Origin: a virus
IMG/VR virus record: IMGVR_UViG_3300033142_000724
Coordinates: 1 to 44,578 of that record
Length of the DNA: 44,578 nt
Direction: 5' to 3' (one strand)
The number at the start of each line of letters is the position of its first letter. Positions within the stretch are counted from its first letter, which is position 1. Position numbers and translations under genes: made by a program. This document shows positions 6,636 through 13,791 of this stretch, one piece after another. The notes below the pieces were generated by a model. The model made no database searches and was not told the origin of the DNA. It was given only the letters and a program-made list of their open reading frames with translations.

Positions 6636-6752
6636 GTGAAGGCTGGACTATCAGAGACACTGAGCACAACACCAGCCCGCGTGGCATCCTTTCCAGCCTT
6701 CACAGTTTGGGGTGATGTCAACCCTGGTGTTGTGCTTCGTGTTTCTGATAGT
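6636..6752 (+). ncRNA. Interleaved inverted repeats (pseudoknot- or switch-like) before the primase-helicase
   Basis: Arm A, GTGAAGGCTGG (6636-6646), is the exact reverse complement of A' (6693-6703). Arm B (6647-6675) is the reverse complement of B' (6724-6752) at 26 of 29 positions. The order A-B-A'-B' means the two stems interleave. They could form a pseudoknot together or be exclusive alternatives. B' ends five bases before the preferred start codon of the primase-helicase, so the structure could control its translation or be an RNase or terminator element. Confidence 0.6.
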
Positions 6753-6756
6753 ACCA

Positions 6757-9321
6757 ATGCGGACACAGAAAAGAATTGATGTGGTGTTGAAAGAAACAAT
6801 AGCTTTGTTTATCAATGCGGATCGGAAATTGATCCCTTTGAAACAAATTAGGCTAGACCTACCAACAGATAACCCATGGAACAAAAGACCACTATACAAC
6901 AACTGGACCACCAGACAGCACACCAAGAAACAAATTGAACATTTTGCAAAAAGGAAACACAACATTGGATGGTGTCTAGGTCCAAAGGATTTAATAATAG
7001 ATGTTGATGCTCGCAACAATGGCATTGAAGGATTTAAATTACTCCAAGCAGATTACCCACAAATTAATTTCAGCTTCTTTCCATCAGTTTCAACTGGTGG
7101 AGGGGGTTATCATATCTATGCAACCATACCATCAGAAATCGACGGTGCTAGAATTAGAAAAGGATTGCCGAAATACCCTGGCATTGACTTTCTTTCAAAT
7201 AACAGACAGATATTAATACCGGGCTGCATTCATCCAACTGGTAAATCTTATGAATGGATTGCTGATAGTCCATTCAATGATCAACCCCCTGAAATCCCCC
7301 TTAAGCTGTCTAGGCAGCTGGTATATAAAAATCCCTCCCAAACCAGCCAGCAGTCTAGGCAGCACCCTTCCACCTTACATACCCTTTCAGAGTTAGCAGA
7401 ACTGCTGTCAAAGCTTCCCGTTGAAGAGTACGATGATAATGATTCATGGTTCTCTTTAATGGCTTCAGCCCACCACTGCACAGCTGGTGAAGGCATTGAA
7501 GAATTTTTAGAGTGGTCACTAGATGATCCAGAGTACCAGGATGATGAACAAGTAATCAGATCTCGATGGGAATCGCTGGGAAGAAATGAAATAGATCCTA
7601 GAACAGTTAGAACAATCTACCGTGAAGTACAGAAGCATAATGGTGAGCTTCCAAACTTCACCACTGCATTACAGGATTTTGAAGATGATTTTGATAATGG
7701 AAATAATGCAAACTGCTTTGATGATCTGTTTGGTTTTGATGATGCTGCTGATACTACCAGCAATCTACCAGACACAAAGGGATCTAATAAAGCTGATGAA
7801 AGCAACAAGATCAGCCTTGATAGATACATTGGAAAGCTTACCAAAGAAACACCAATTGAACGAATCAATAAAGCTATTGCACAAGTTGGTAAACTATCTG
7901 CTGGAAATCAAGACAGATACATCAAAAAGATTGCTAGACGATCTGGTATCCGTTCAGAAACAATTAGAAGACAGATCAGATCAGAGCAAGAAAAAGCACA
8001 ATCGGATATAGAACAACGTATTGCAGATCGATTGCTGAAAGAAAAGTATTCAGATGGTGAGCATCTGATCTATACAATCAACCAAAGGTTTAGAGTGTTC
8101 AATGGTACTCACTGGTCTATCAAGCCAAAGCATCTATTAGAAAAGCACATTGAAAATATTGCTGAAGAAGTAAGAGATAAGGATAAAGATCTAGAGTTTA
8201 ACATAGCTCGTATCTTTGCAGGGGTTGATCGTATTGCGCGTGGTAGGGTGATGGTGGAAGAAGATTTATTTTCAATGAAGGATGGACCACCACCAATATT
8301 GAATCTAGCCAATGGTGAATTACACTTTGATGCACATGGTAATTCAAAGCTGAAGAGACATAATTACAAATCCTATTTACCCTGGTGTCTAGACCATATC
8401 AAACACAACTCTAAAGCCAAGTGCACTCTATATGATAACACCTTACTTGAAATATTCTCCAAGGCTGATGAACCAAAAGAAATAATTAGGCATATGTGGG
8501 AAATGCTGGGCTATGCAATTCAATCTGAAAAGAACCTTCCTATCTGGTGTATGTTCTATGGTCATGGCGCCGATGGTAAAAGCACCATCATTAGAATATG
8601 GGCTGCAATGCTAGGACCAGCAGCCATTTCACAAAGCCTATCTAGCCTAGATATTAGAAAGAATAAACACGCCTATTCAGAGTTACCAGGAAAGCTATTA
8701 CAGTATGATGCTGATCTAGCTGATGGTGTGTACCTGCCTGAAGCTTATCTAAAGAATGTTTCTGAAAATGGCTGGTTGCTTGCAGATCCAAAAGGAATGA
8801 CACCATATAACTTTAGAGCTTGCATTACATCCATTGCAGCAACCAACTATTTACCACCAATCAGAAATCTATCTAAGGGTGTTGCAAGGCGGGCAATGCT
8901 CATACCATTTAACCGAAGCTTTAAACAGGAAGAACAAGATATAAACAGGGCTGATAGAATAATTCAATCTGAATTGTCTGGTGTGTTGAACAAAGCATTG
9001 CAAGGGCTGAAGCGACTTAGAAAACGTGGTTACTTTTCTGAACCATCTGAATGCAAGCAATTAAAAAATACATGGATGGAACATAGTTCAAACATCTTAG
9101 CATTCTTGAATGAAGTGCAGCCAATCAGAAAGGATAGTTGGAGAAAGAGAAAGATGAATGCTAAGAAGCTCTATGAACAATTAAATGATTGGTACAATGA
9201 AGAAGAGATTGAAGGCAGAAACCGTGTCAGTTATCGCGGTATGGTAAAGAAATTGCGTGATATGGGTTTCATTATCAAACGTGGTAGCAGTGGCCTAACC
9301 TCAGTGGAAGTTAGAAGGTGA
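6757..9321 (+). CDS. Bifunctional primase-polymerase / SF3-type helicase
   Basis: About 854 residues. The N-terminal domain is an archaeo-eukaryotic Prim-Pol type primase: K-x-P-x-x-x-W entry motif, then IIDVDARNNG with Asp82 and Asp84 as metal ligands, and GGGGYHIY. An acidic linker (about 295-340) contains FEDDFDN and CFDDLFGFDD. The C-terminal part is a D5/SF3-like helicase with Walker A GHGADGKST (602-610) and an Asp-rich Walker B-like segment (LLQYDADLADG). It would prime and unwind at the phage origin. The start is uncertain: ATG 6757 lacks a good ribosome site, GTG 6781 follows AGAAAAG, and GTG 6712/ATG 6715 would include the upstream repeat arm. Confidence 0.9.
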   Translation: MRTQKRIDVVLKETIALFINADRKLIPLKQIRLDLPTDNPWNKRPLYNNWTTRQHTKKQIEHFAKRKHNIGWCLGPKDLIIDVDARNNGIEGFKLLQADYPQINFSFFPSVSTGGGGYHIYATIPSEIDGARIRKGLPKYPGIDFLSNNRQILIPGCIHPTGKSYEWIADSPFNDQPPEIPLKLSRQLVYKNPSQTSQQSRQHPSTLHTLSELAELLSKLPVEEYDDNDSWFSLMASAHHCTAGEGIEEFLEWSLDDPEYQDDEQVIRSRWESLGRNEIDPRTVRTIYREVQKHNGELPNFTTALQDFEDDFDNGNNANCFDDLFGFDDAADTTSNLPDTKGSNKADESNKISLDRYIGKLTKETPIERINKAIAQVGKLSAGNQDRYIKKIARRSGIRSETIRRQIRSEQEKAQSDIEQRIADRLLKEKYSDGEHLIYTINQRFRVFNGTHWSIKPKHLLEKHIENIAEEVRDKDKDLEFNIARIFAGVDRIARGRVMVEEDLFSMKDGPPPILNLANGELHFDAHGNSKLKRHNYKSYLPWCLDHIKHNSKAKCTLYDNTLLEIFSKADEPKEIIRHMWEMLGYAIQSEKNLPIWCMFYGHGADGKSTIIRIWAAMLGPAAISQSLSSLDIRKNKHAYSELPGKLLQYDADLADGVYLPEAYLKNVSENGWLLADPKGMTPYNFRACITSIAATNYLPPIRNLSKGVARRAMLIPFNRSFKQEEQDINRADRIIQSELSGVLNKALQGLKRLRKRGYFSEPSECKQLKNTWMEHSSNILAFLNEVQPIRKDSWRKRKMNAKKLYEQLNDWYNEEEIEGRNRVSYRGMVKKLRDMGFIIKRGSSGLTSVEVRR

Positions 9322-9326
9322 AACAA

Positions 9327-9524
9327 ATGATTGAAGAGAAATGTAAAAGATGTGATCACAAGTTGACTTGCTTTGAAGGGCAAGTATTCCCATGTGAAAG
9401 ATGTGATCAAGGAATTGATCTGTATGCTGAAAGAACTGGTGCTGATGCTGCTGCATTGAAAAGGATGTTACGTTGCAATGAAAACCCAGTTGTAAATTTA
9501 GTTAGAAAGGCTGTTGGCATATGA
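9327..9524 (+). CDS. Small zinc-ribbon protein
   Basis: 65 residues with C-K-R-C, a further Cys near residue 16 and C-E-R-C near residue 25, a four- or five-Cys zinc site. The C-terminal half is a plain helix. GAAGGTG precedes the ATG. A GTG nine bases upstream, overlapping the primase stop, is a possible alternative. It may be an accessory of the primase-helicase, by position only. Confidence 0.65.
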   Translation: MIEEKCKRCDHKLTCFEGQVFPCERCDQGIDLYAERTGADAAALKRMLRCNENPVVNLVRKAVGI

Positions 9525-9838
9525 GTAATTTAATGTCCTTGCGGGAAGAAATAAAGCAACTACAAGAACAAGTTGCTAGATGGATGAACCGAACTGAAAA
9601 GGCCGAATTCGAACGCGACAAGGCACTAGTGTGCAAATTGGATCTACTTCGTGTTGTTGAATTAGCATATCGCAAACACCAATTGGACGATCACACAATC
9701 GGATCTTGTGAACTTGGGGATCGCCTTTGTGACGCAATCTGTAATGAAGTTGGCGCTAGTGTTTTCTCTGCATGGGTTGAAGGCATAGATGATGGTGATT
9801 CATTAATTGAATTCATCAAAAAGTTTGAGGAAAAATAA
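9521..9838 (+). CDS. Hypothetical protein with N-terminal coiled coil
   Basis: 105 residues. Residues about 5-50 form a charged heptad-like helix (SLREEIKQLQEQVARWMNRTEKAEFERDKA in pattern). The rest is acidic and mixed, ending in a Lys/Glu helix. It probably dimerises, and I do not recognise the family. It overlaps the previous stop by four bases (ATGA) and the next gene starts directly after its stop. Confidence 0.65.
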   Translation: MSNLMSLREEIKQLQEQVARWMNRTEKAEFERDKALVCKLDLLRVVELAYRKHQLDDHTIGSCELGDRLCDAICNEVGASVFSAWVEGIDDGDSLIEFIKKFEEK

Positions 9839-10102
9839 ATGAGCACCAAAAAGAAAAAGCCAACAACAACCCATGTGTTGAAACGGCTAAGGGGTGAAGT
9901 TACTAGGCTGAAGAAACGCGATAAGATGCACACCAATCATAAGATGCACCTATACTATTATATATCTCGTATGTCTCAATTCGATTGCTATACACCAGAA
10001 AATAAATGTGATCTGAACAATCAAACCAAATTAGATGAATGGTGCCCAAGTTGTCTAGCTAAACATCTGATGAACGCAACTGGTGTAAAGGAGCAAGGCT
10101 GA
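9839..10102 (+). CDS. Hypothetical basic Cys-containing protein
   Basis: 87 residues. The N-terminal 35 are very basic (STKKKKPTTTHVLKRLRGEVTRLKKRDK), and four cysteines (Cys50, Cys57, C-P-S-C near 69-72) can form one zinc site. It ends in VKEQG with the AAAGGAGCAAGGCTGATG junction. The basic part suggests nucleic-acid binding. Otherwise unknown. Confidence 0.62.
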   Translation: MSTKKKKPTTTHVLKRLRGEVTRLKKRDKMHTNHKMHLYYYISRMSQFDCYTPENKCDLNNQTKLDEWCPSCLAKHLMNATGVKEQG

Positions 10103-10287
10103 TGGTAACTCTCAACATGAAACGTTACAGAATGCTGCATAAGAAAGCAATGCAAGTTGATGAACAACCATACATCCCTTTTAGAAAGTGGCTTAGACAA
10201 GCTGCAAAGAACAAAGACATTAATGTGATTGGTGTAACTGGTAAGGTGCAACAGATTCTAACACCACCCAAGAAAGGTAAGAAGTAA
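10102..10287 (+). CDS. Hypothetical small basic protein
   Basis: 61 residues with many Lys/Arg, including the tail TPPKKGKK. A helix with FRKWLRQAAKN is followed by a short strand pair. It starts at a TGATG junction and its stop overlaps the next ATG (TAATG). Not recognised. Confidence 0.6.
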   Translation: MVTLNMKRYRMLHKKAMQVDEQPYIPFRKWLRQAAKNKDINVIGVTGKVQQILTPPKKGKK

Positions 10288-10577
10288 TGTCTGCTGATAA
10301 TGGTGTATACATCTTAAAAACAGATGGACCACAATACAGGGTGAAACATCTTCAAGCAATTGAAAATGTACATTTTGATGATGAACTAGGTGATTTCACA
10401 GAAGACAGCAACATCCATATACTAAATGCTAGACGTATGTGGAAAGGCTGCACTGTGTTTGATAATGATCTAGAAGCAATGCAGAAAGCTAGAGACATTT
10501 ACACCAGGATTCTAGAAAGTGATTGCCCAATCTGCGAATATGGTATTTCATTTATTGCTATCAAGGAAAAATTCTAA
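10287..10577 (+). CDS. Conserved phage protein of the MSADNGVYIL type
   Basis: 96 residues. The start MSADNGVYILKT and the following YRVKHLQAIENV match a family of about 100 residues that I know from many unrelated phages, without known function. Conserved-looking Asp, Glu and Trp residues and a C-x2-C near residue 83 are visible. It overlaps both neighbours by one base (TAATG junctions). Confidence 0.72.
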   Translation: MSADNGVYILKTDGPQYRVKHLQAIENVHFDDELGDFTEDSNIHILNARRMWKGCTVFDNDLEAMQKARDIYTRILESDCPICEYGISFIAIKEKF

Positions 10578-10735
10578 TGGTATATTATTTAGTACCAATT
10601 TTGTTTTTTGTTTCTAGCGCTTTTCAGCTGTATCATTTTTTTGTTAAAGACAACTACTTAAATTTTATTGCTTCATTAGGTTTTCTAATTGCTGCAATAT
10701 CTGCACTTCATAGTGCAAGAAAGATTACCAAATGA
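10577..10735 (+). CDS. Small two-pass membrane protein
   Basis: 52 residues with two hydrophobic segments, about 3-20 (YYLVPILFFVSSAFQLYH) and 28-44 (NFIASLGFLIAAISAL), and a basic end (SARKITK). The ATG is at a TAATG junction and is preferred to a longer frame inside the previous gene. Size and topology fit a small holin or an early inner-membrane protein. It is about 1 kb upstream of the amidase, so a lysis role is possible but not shown. Confidence 0.6.
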   Translation: MVYYLVPILFFVSSAFQLYHFFVKDNYLNFIASLGFLIAAISALHSARKITK

Positions 10736-11097
10736 AAGTCATTTACATAGCTGGACCATTCAGAGCTGATACCACATGGGAAATTGAATGCAACGTTAGA
10801 AGGGCTGAAGAATTGGGGCTATGTGTTGCATCACTTGGGGCAATGCCATTAATACCTCATGCCAATACAAGATTCTTTCACGGTTTGATTGATGATCGGT
10901 TCTGGCTAGATGGTACACAAGAGTTGTTGAAGCGATGTGATGCAGTAATAATGATGAAAGATTGGCAATGCTCAACAGGTTCAAAGGGTGAAAAGGAATT
11001 GGCAGAAAATTTGAACATACCAATTTTTTATGAATCTGAAACTGTCAGTGCTCTTTATGACTGGCTGAAAAAAGAAAACGAAAAAAGGAATTACTAA
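10732..11097 (+). CDS. DUF4406 / nucleoside deoxyribosyltransferase-like protein
   Basis: 121 residues. The start KVIYIAGPFRA is the typical first strand and loop of this Rossmann-like family. A PLIPH segment and a later ...CDAVIMMKDWQCSTGSKGEKELAENLNIPIF follow, with Ser and Gly-x-x-x-E in the place of the catalytic Glu of nucleoside 2-deoxyribosyltransferases. It may modify or salvage nucleotides; members of DUF4406 are mostly untested. It starts at an ATGA overlap with the upstream stop. A large hairpin follows the gene. Confidence 0.8.
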   Translation: MKVIYIAGPFRADTTWEIECNVRRAEELGLCVASLGAMPLIPHANTRFFHGLIDDRFWLDGTQELLKRCDAVIMMKDWQCSTGSKGEKELAENLNIPIFYESETVSALYDWLKKENEKRNY

Positions 11098-11107
11098 AGT
11101 GGATCAA

Positions 11108-11240
11108 TTCGATCCCTGTAATGGTGTGCTGATGGTAGCAATAAAAACAACTAACGAAAGGGCAACGGCTACACCACAAAATATGTTCAGTGTTGAAGGA
11201 AGAAGCTCACGACTATCAGCACACCATTACAGGGATCGAA
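11108..11240 (+). ncRNA. Large perfect stem-loop between two early genes
   Basis: The 26 bases at 11108-11133 are the exact reverse complement of 11215-11240, around an 81-base loop. No reading frame of note runs through it. The 3' arm is followed by AAAAAGAAAGG and the next start codon (11259), so the helix stops just short of the next ribosome site. It could be a processed RNA, an RNase III site, a translation switch, or a structured small RNA. A T-run is missing, so it is not a standard terminator. Confidence 0.65.
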
Positions 11241-11258
11241 AAAGAAAGGAAATGAACA

Positions 11259-11561
11259 ATGCCAGCTAAACCAACTAGGCCAACTAGATCAGTTGCCATG
11301 GCGGCGAAGTGTCATAACTGCACTGGTGGTTATCTAGATGGAAAAAAGGATTGTGAAAATACTCAATGTGAATTGTACCCATGGATGCCATACAAGAAAA
11401 TGAAACCCGATCTTGAATGGCTCAAATACAATCCAAAGCAAAAGGGGTTGGTAACATGGGAAGATTCACAAAGGGATCTAACAGACGAACAAAGGCAAGC
11501 AATTGCTGATCGGTTGTCCAAGTCTAGAAAATTGGAAGCTGATTGTGAAGATCTATTCTAG
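11259..11561 (+). CDS. Hypothetical Cys-cluster protein with acidic EDLF end
   Basis: 100 residues. A Cys cluster in the N-terminal half (KCHNCTGGYLDGKKDC..CELYPWMPYKK) looks like a zinc site and belongs to a pattern common in phage early proteins. The middle has Trp and Lys, then a helix (TDEQRQAIADRLSKSRKL). The C-terminus is EADCEDLF, an acidic Leu-Phe end shared with several replication proteins of this genome. AGAAAGG lies before the ATG. Confidence 0.72.
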   Translation: MPAKPTRPTRSVAMAAKCHNCTGGYLDGKKDCENTQCELYPWMPYKKMKPDLEWLKYNPKQKGLVTWEDSQRDLTDEQRQAIADRLSKSRKLEADCEDLF

Positions 11562-11570
11562 GGGGATGTG

Positions 11571-11804
11571 ATGGGTAAAAAGAATACATATAGTATGAAT
11601 GAAAATAGTTCTTGGGCTGATGTAAGAAAAGAACTTATGAGAATTGTTGAAACATATTTATGTGATGGACCTGGACCAATAGAAGAAAGAATTGCATTTG
11701 TAAAAGAATGGATTGGAGCACAAACTAGATTAATTGAGAATATAGTAATACACCTTGATAGTGCAGTTGATAAAGTATTTGAGAAAAGGAATAATCTTAA
11801 ATGA
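11571..11804 (+). CDS. Hypothetical helical protein
   Basis: 77 residues, mostly predicted helix with Glu, Arg and Ile (VRKELMRIVETYL, IAFVKEWIGAQTRLIENIVIHLDSAVDKVFEK in pattern). The ATG follows AGGGGG; the GTG just before it is also possible. It overlaps the amidase gene by four bases (ATGA). No function is recognised. Confidence 0.6.
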   Translation: MGKKNTYSMNENSSWADVRKELMRIVETYLCDGPGPIEERIAFVKEWIGAQTRLIENIVIHLDSAVDKVFEKRNNLK

Positions 11805-12478
11805 ATCATAGCATTATAATCAACGGTGAAGATGTTGGGTTGCCAAATGGTGTTCTTGGTAGTCACTATAAATCAAGCCTTCTATTACCTCATTTCAAAC
11901 ACAAGCCCAGAAGAAGAAAGCTGAAGCATCTGGTATTGCATGAAACAGCTGGTAACACCGCTCGCGGTTGTATGCGAACGCTGGTCAAGAAAGGTTATGG
12001 TGTCCATCTAATTCTAGATCGCAAGGGTGTTGTTACTTGCCATGGAGATCTAGCAACTGAAGTAATGATTCATGCAAACCAGTTGAACAAAACTTCTATT
12101 GGTATTGAAGTTGTAAACCCTTATGCACCAAAGATTGCAGCATATGATTTTGATTCCATCCCTGCTGAGTGGTGGTGCTGGTGTCCAGATAAAAAAGATC
12201 GGCAGTATGTCTTACCAACAGATGCACAGTTAGACACCTTATATATTTTGATCCCTTGGTTGTGTGAAAAACTTGGTATCCCCTATGTGTTTCCCACTTG
12301 GTATTTAAATCCTAGATGCCGCAAACGGAAGCGACCATCACCAGGAGTTGTTGCACATAGAGACTTTGCAAAACATGCGGATGGAAGATACCTTCTAGAA
12401 TGGTTGATGCTTGGCCACCGTGGAAGTTTAACAAAAACAAATAGCTTTCACAGCCTGTTCACAAAGGAGCAAAGCTGA
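11801..12478 (+). CDS. N-acetylmuramoyl-L-alanine amidase endolysin (Amidase_2 type)
   Basis: 225 residues. The zinc ligand His47 lies in LVLHETAGN, a middle His in VMIHANQLN, and the last part of the site is AHRDFAKHADGRY (His186, His192 or nearby). TSIGIEVVNPY is the usual central strand. It cleaves the bond between muramic acid and the peptide in peptidoglycan. No signal peptide is seen, so it needs a holin. It is in the rightward block, far from the holin-like gene at 21750-22259. It ends in KEQS with the AAAGGAGCAAAGCTGATG junction. Confidence 0.88.
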   Translation: MNHSIIINGEDVGLPNGVLGSHYKSSLLLPHFKHKPRRRKLKHLVLHETAGNTARGCMRTLVKKGYGVHLILDRKGVVTCHGDLATEVMIHANQLNKTSIGIEVVNPYAPKIAAYDFDSIPAEWWCWCPDKKDRQYVLPTDAQLDTLYILIPWLCEKLGIPYVFPTWYLNPRCRKRKRPSPGVVAHRDFAKHADGRYLLEWLMLGHRGSLTKTNSFHSLFTKEQS

Positions 12479-12660
12479 TGCAATACATAATTGTAATAGG
12501 TGCGGGTTACTTTGAAGGCTGGCATAAAAATATAATGAACTGTGCATCAGTTTGTTCATCAAAAAGAAAAGCACATACCTTTAATAAACAAGAAAAAGTT
12601 AGAAGAGTTATACAAAGGTTGCGTGGGTTGAGCTATCCCGCACACATGGAGATCAGATAA
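12478..12660 (+). CDS. Hypothetical small basic protein
   Basis: 60 residues. It has a hydrophobic start (MQYIIVIGAGYF), two cysteines and a basic second half (KRKAHTFNKQEKVRRVIQRLRG). The ATG overlaps the amidase stop and the gene ends in a TAATG junction. The function is unknown; its place between the amidase and a membrane-anchored protein suggests a lysis role only by context. Confidence 0.55.
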   Translation: MQYIIVIGAGYFEGWHKNIMNCASVCSSKRKAHTFNKQEKVRRVIQRLRGLSYPAHMEIR

Positions 12661-12920
12661 TGGGTAGCATACTAACAACCGTGATTGCAATTGCTACAAT
12701 ACCAATTGAGGCATATCAAAAGTGGAAGAAGAAACAAGCCAAGAAAGCTGCAATCAAAAAGGCAAAGAAAGAAGCATTGGAAAAAGAAAAAGAACGTTGG
12801 TCAAATTGGCGAGCGGATAGGCTGAAGATTGGTGAAGAGAACCATGCAAAGAATACAGCTGCAATCATAGAGAAAGCAAAGCAAGATATAAATGAAGTGG
12901 ATGAGAATCCATACGAGTGA
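12660..12920 (+). CDS. Membrane-anchored Lys/Ala-rich coiled-coil protein (possible spanin-like)
   Basis: 86 residues. Residues 2-20 form an N-terminal membrane segment (GSILTTVIAIATIPIEAYQ), followed by a long charged helix (KWKKKQAKKAAIKKAKKEALEKEKERW in pattern) and an acidic end. An N-terminal anchor with a following coiled coil is the layout of inner-membrane spanins such as Rz, and the amidase is two genes upstream. The segment lacks clear polar flanks, and no overlapping Rz1-type lipoprotein gene was seen, so the role stays tentative. Confidence 0.6.
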   Translation: MGSILTTVIAIATIPIEAYQKWKKKQAKKAAIKKAKKEALEKEKERWSNWRADRLKIGEENHAKNTAAIIEKAKQDINEVDENPYE

Positions 12921-12948
12921 TCGCAACTCTCAGGGGAAAGGTGAAACA

Positions 12949-13173
12949 ATGGAAACATTAACCGCAACTGGCAGAAGAAAGGCACTGTTGCTTGGTGCCA
13001 AAATGATTGAATGGTATCTGTTGAAGAAAGGAGAGGTAACGATCCCTGGCTTTGGTAAGTTCTATCTTTCAGCAATCAAGGTGAAGGCTGCTGTTGGTGA
13101 TGCAGATACAAAAGAAGTGTTTGCAATTCGCTTCAAACCATCAGCAAAACTAAAGGGGGTTTTCAATGGGTAA
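12949..13173 (+). CDS. HU/IHF-like DNA-binding protein, copy 1
   Basis: 74 residues. The motif V-T-I-P-G-F-G-K-F-Y-L and the end IRFKPSAKLKGVFN match the saddle part of HU/IHF proteins (v-x-l-x-G-F-G-x-F ... v-x-F-x-x-x-x-x-L-K). The N-terminal helices are short. The arm that carries the R-N-P-x-T-G tip in HU seems reduced. It probably bends or coats DNA. AAAGGTG lies before the ATG. It overlaps its paralogue, so the two may form a heterodimer. Confidence 0.78.
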   Translation: METLTATGRRKALLLGAKMIEWYLLKKGEVTIPGFGKFYLSAIKVKAAVGDADTKEVFAIRFKPSAKLKGVFNG

Positions 13174-13414
13174 GTCATATGAACAGCAAGAAAAAGGAGT
13201 GCTGAAAGATGCAGCTGAAATCATCACACAAGAGTTAGAAGGTGGTGAAGAAATTAGTATACCCAAGTTTGGCAAGTTCTATCTTACCAAGATCAACACA
13301 TCAACCACCATTGGTGGTGCACCTGATACAGTGATGAACAAAGTTTGTTTCAGACCTTATGGGCAATTGAAATCTAGAGTTGCCAAAAAAGAGTCTGTTG
13401 ATGATTTGTTTTAA
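13166..13414 (+). CDS. HU/IHF-like DNA-binding protein, copy 2, acidic DDLF end
   Basis: 82 residues. It shares IPKFGKFYL and a VCFRPYGQLKSRV end with the gene before, so it is a divergent second HU-like protein, with the same reduced arm. It adds KKESVDDLF at the C-terminus, an acidic Leu-Phe end like those of other replication proteins here. IHF-style heterodimers with one tail-bearing subunit are a reasonable idea. It overlaps copy 1 by eight bases. Confidence 0.75.
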   Translation: MGKSYEQQEKGVLKDAAEIITQELEGGEEISIPKFGKFYLTKINTSTTIGGAPDTVMNKVCFRPYGQLKSRVAKKESVDDLF

Positions 13415-13423
13415 GGTGATGCA

Positions 13424-13774
13424 ATGAAACATTTATTTATATATGTTGCTGGTCCAACACAAAGCTATATGTATGAAGATAAGGCTGATAGGATTGCTGG
13501 TCTAGATGTTATCTTCCATCGGCTAATTGATGCAGGAATACCAACACACCAATCAGATGTGTATAACAAAAGTGTTCTAAGCTGCTGTTCTGATCTGCTG
13601 GTGATAGCATATAAAGGTTTCAATGATGATCCTATCACCAAGAATATGATTGCTTTTGCCAGAGCAAACGACATACCAACATTCATCATGAACCCTGGTG
13701 AAAGCTCCAACCTGGACAACTTCATAACTGTATTGAGAAACCGCACCACTAATGGTGCACAACAAACCCGATAG
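13424..13774 (+). CDS. Divergent nucleoside deoxyribosyltransferase-like / SLOG-like Rossmann protein
   Basis: 116 residues. It opens with LFIYVAGPTQSY, the same A-G-P strand-loop as the gene at 10732. Later SDLLVIAYKGFNDDPITKNMIAFARANDIPTFIMN follows the family layout. The Glu expected after the Gly-rich loop is replaced by Asn/Met, so catalysis may be lost. It may bind a nucleotide or nucleotide-derived ligand. The ribosome site is modest (AAGGTG). Confidence 0.65.
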   Translation: MKHLFIYVAGPTQSYMYEDKADRIAGLDVIFHRLIDAGIPTHQSDVYNKSVLSCCSDLLVIAYKGFNDDPITKNMIAFARANDIPTFIMNPGESSNLDNFITVLRNRTTNGAQQTR

Positions 13775-13791
13775 GGGAAAGGTAAGAGACA

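Noticed and set aside
6585-6799. Frames of about 60 codons on both strands across the interleaved inverted repeats
   Set aside because: The peptides resemble each other across strands because the DNA is symmetric; no ribosome site is seen and the RNA-structure reading explains the region better.
11108-11240. Idea that the large stem-loop is a normal Rho-independent terminator
   Set aside because: The loop has 81 bases and no T-run follows the 3' arm; the next gene begins soon after.
13424-13774. Calling this gene an active nucleoside deoxyribosyltransferase
   Set aside because: The Rossmann-like layout fits but the expected catalytic Glu region is changed, so only the fold is claimed.
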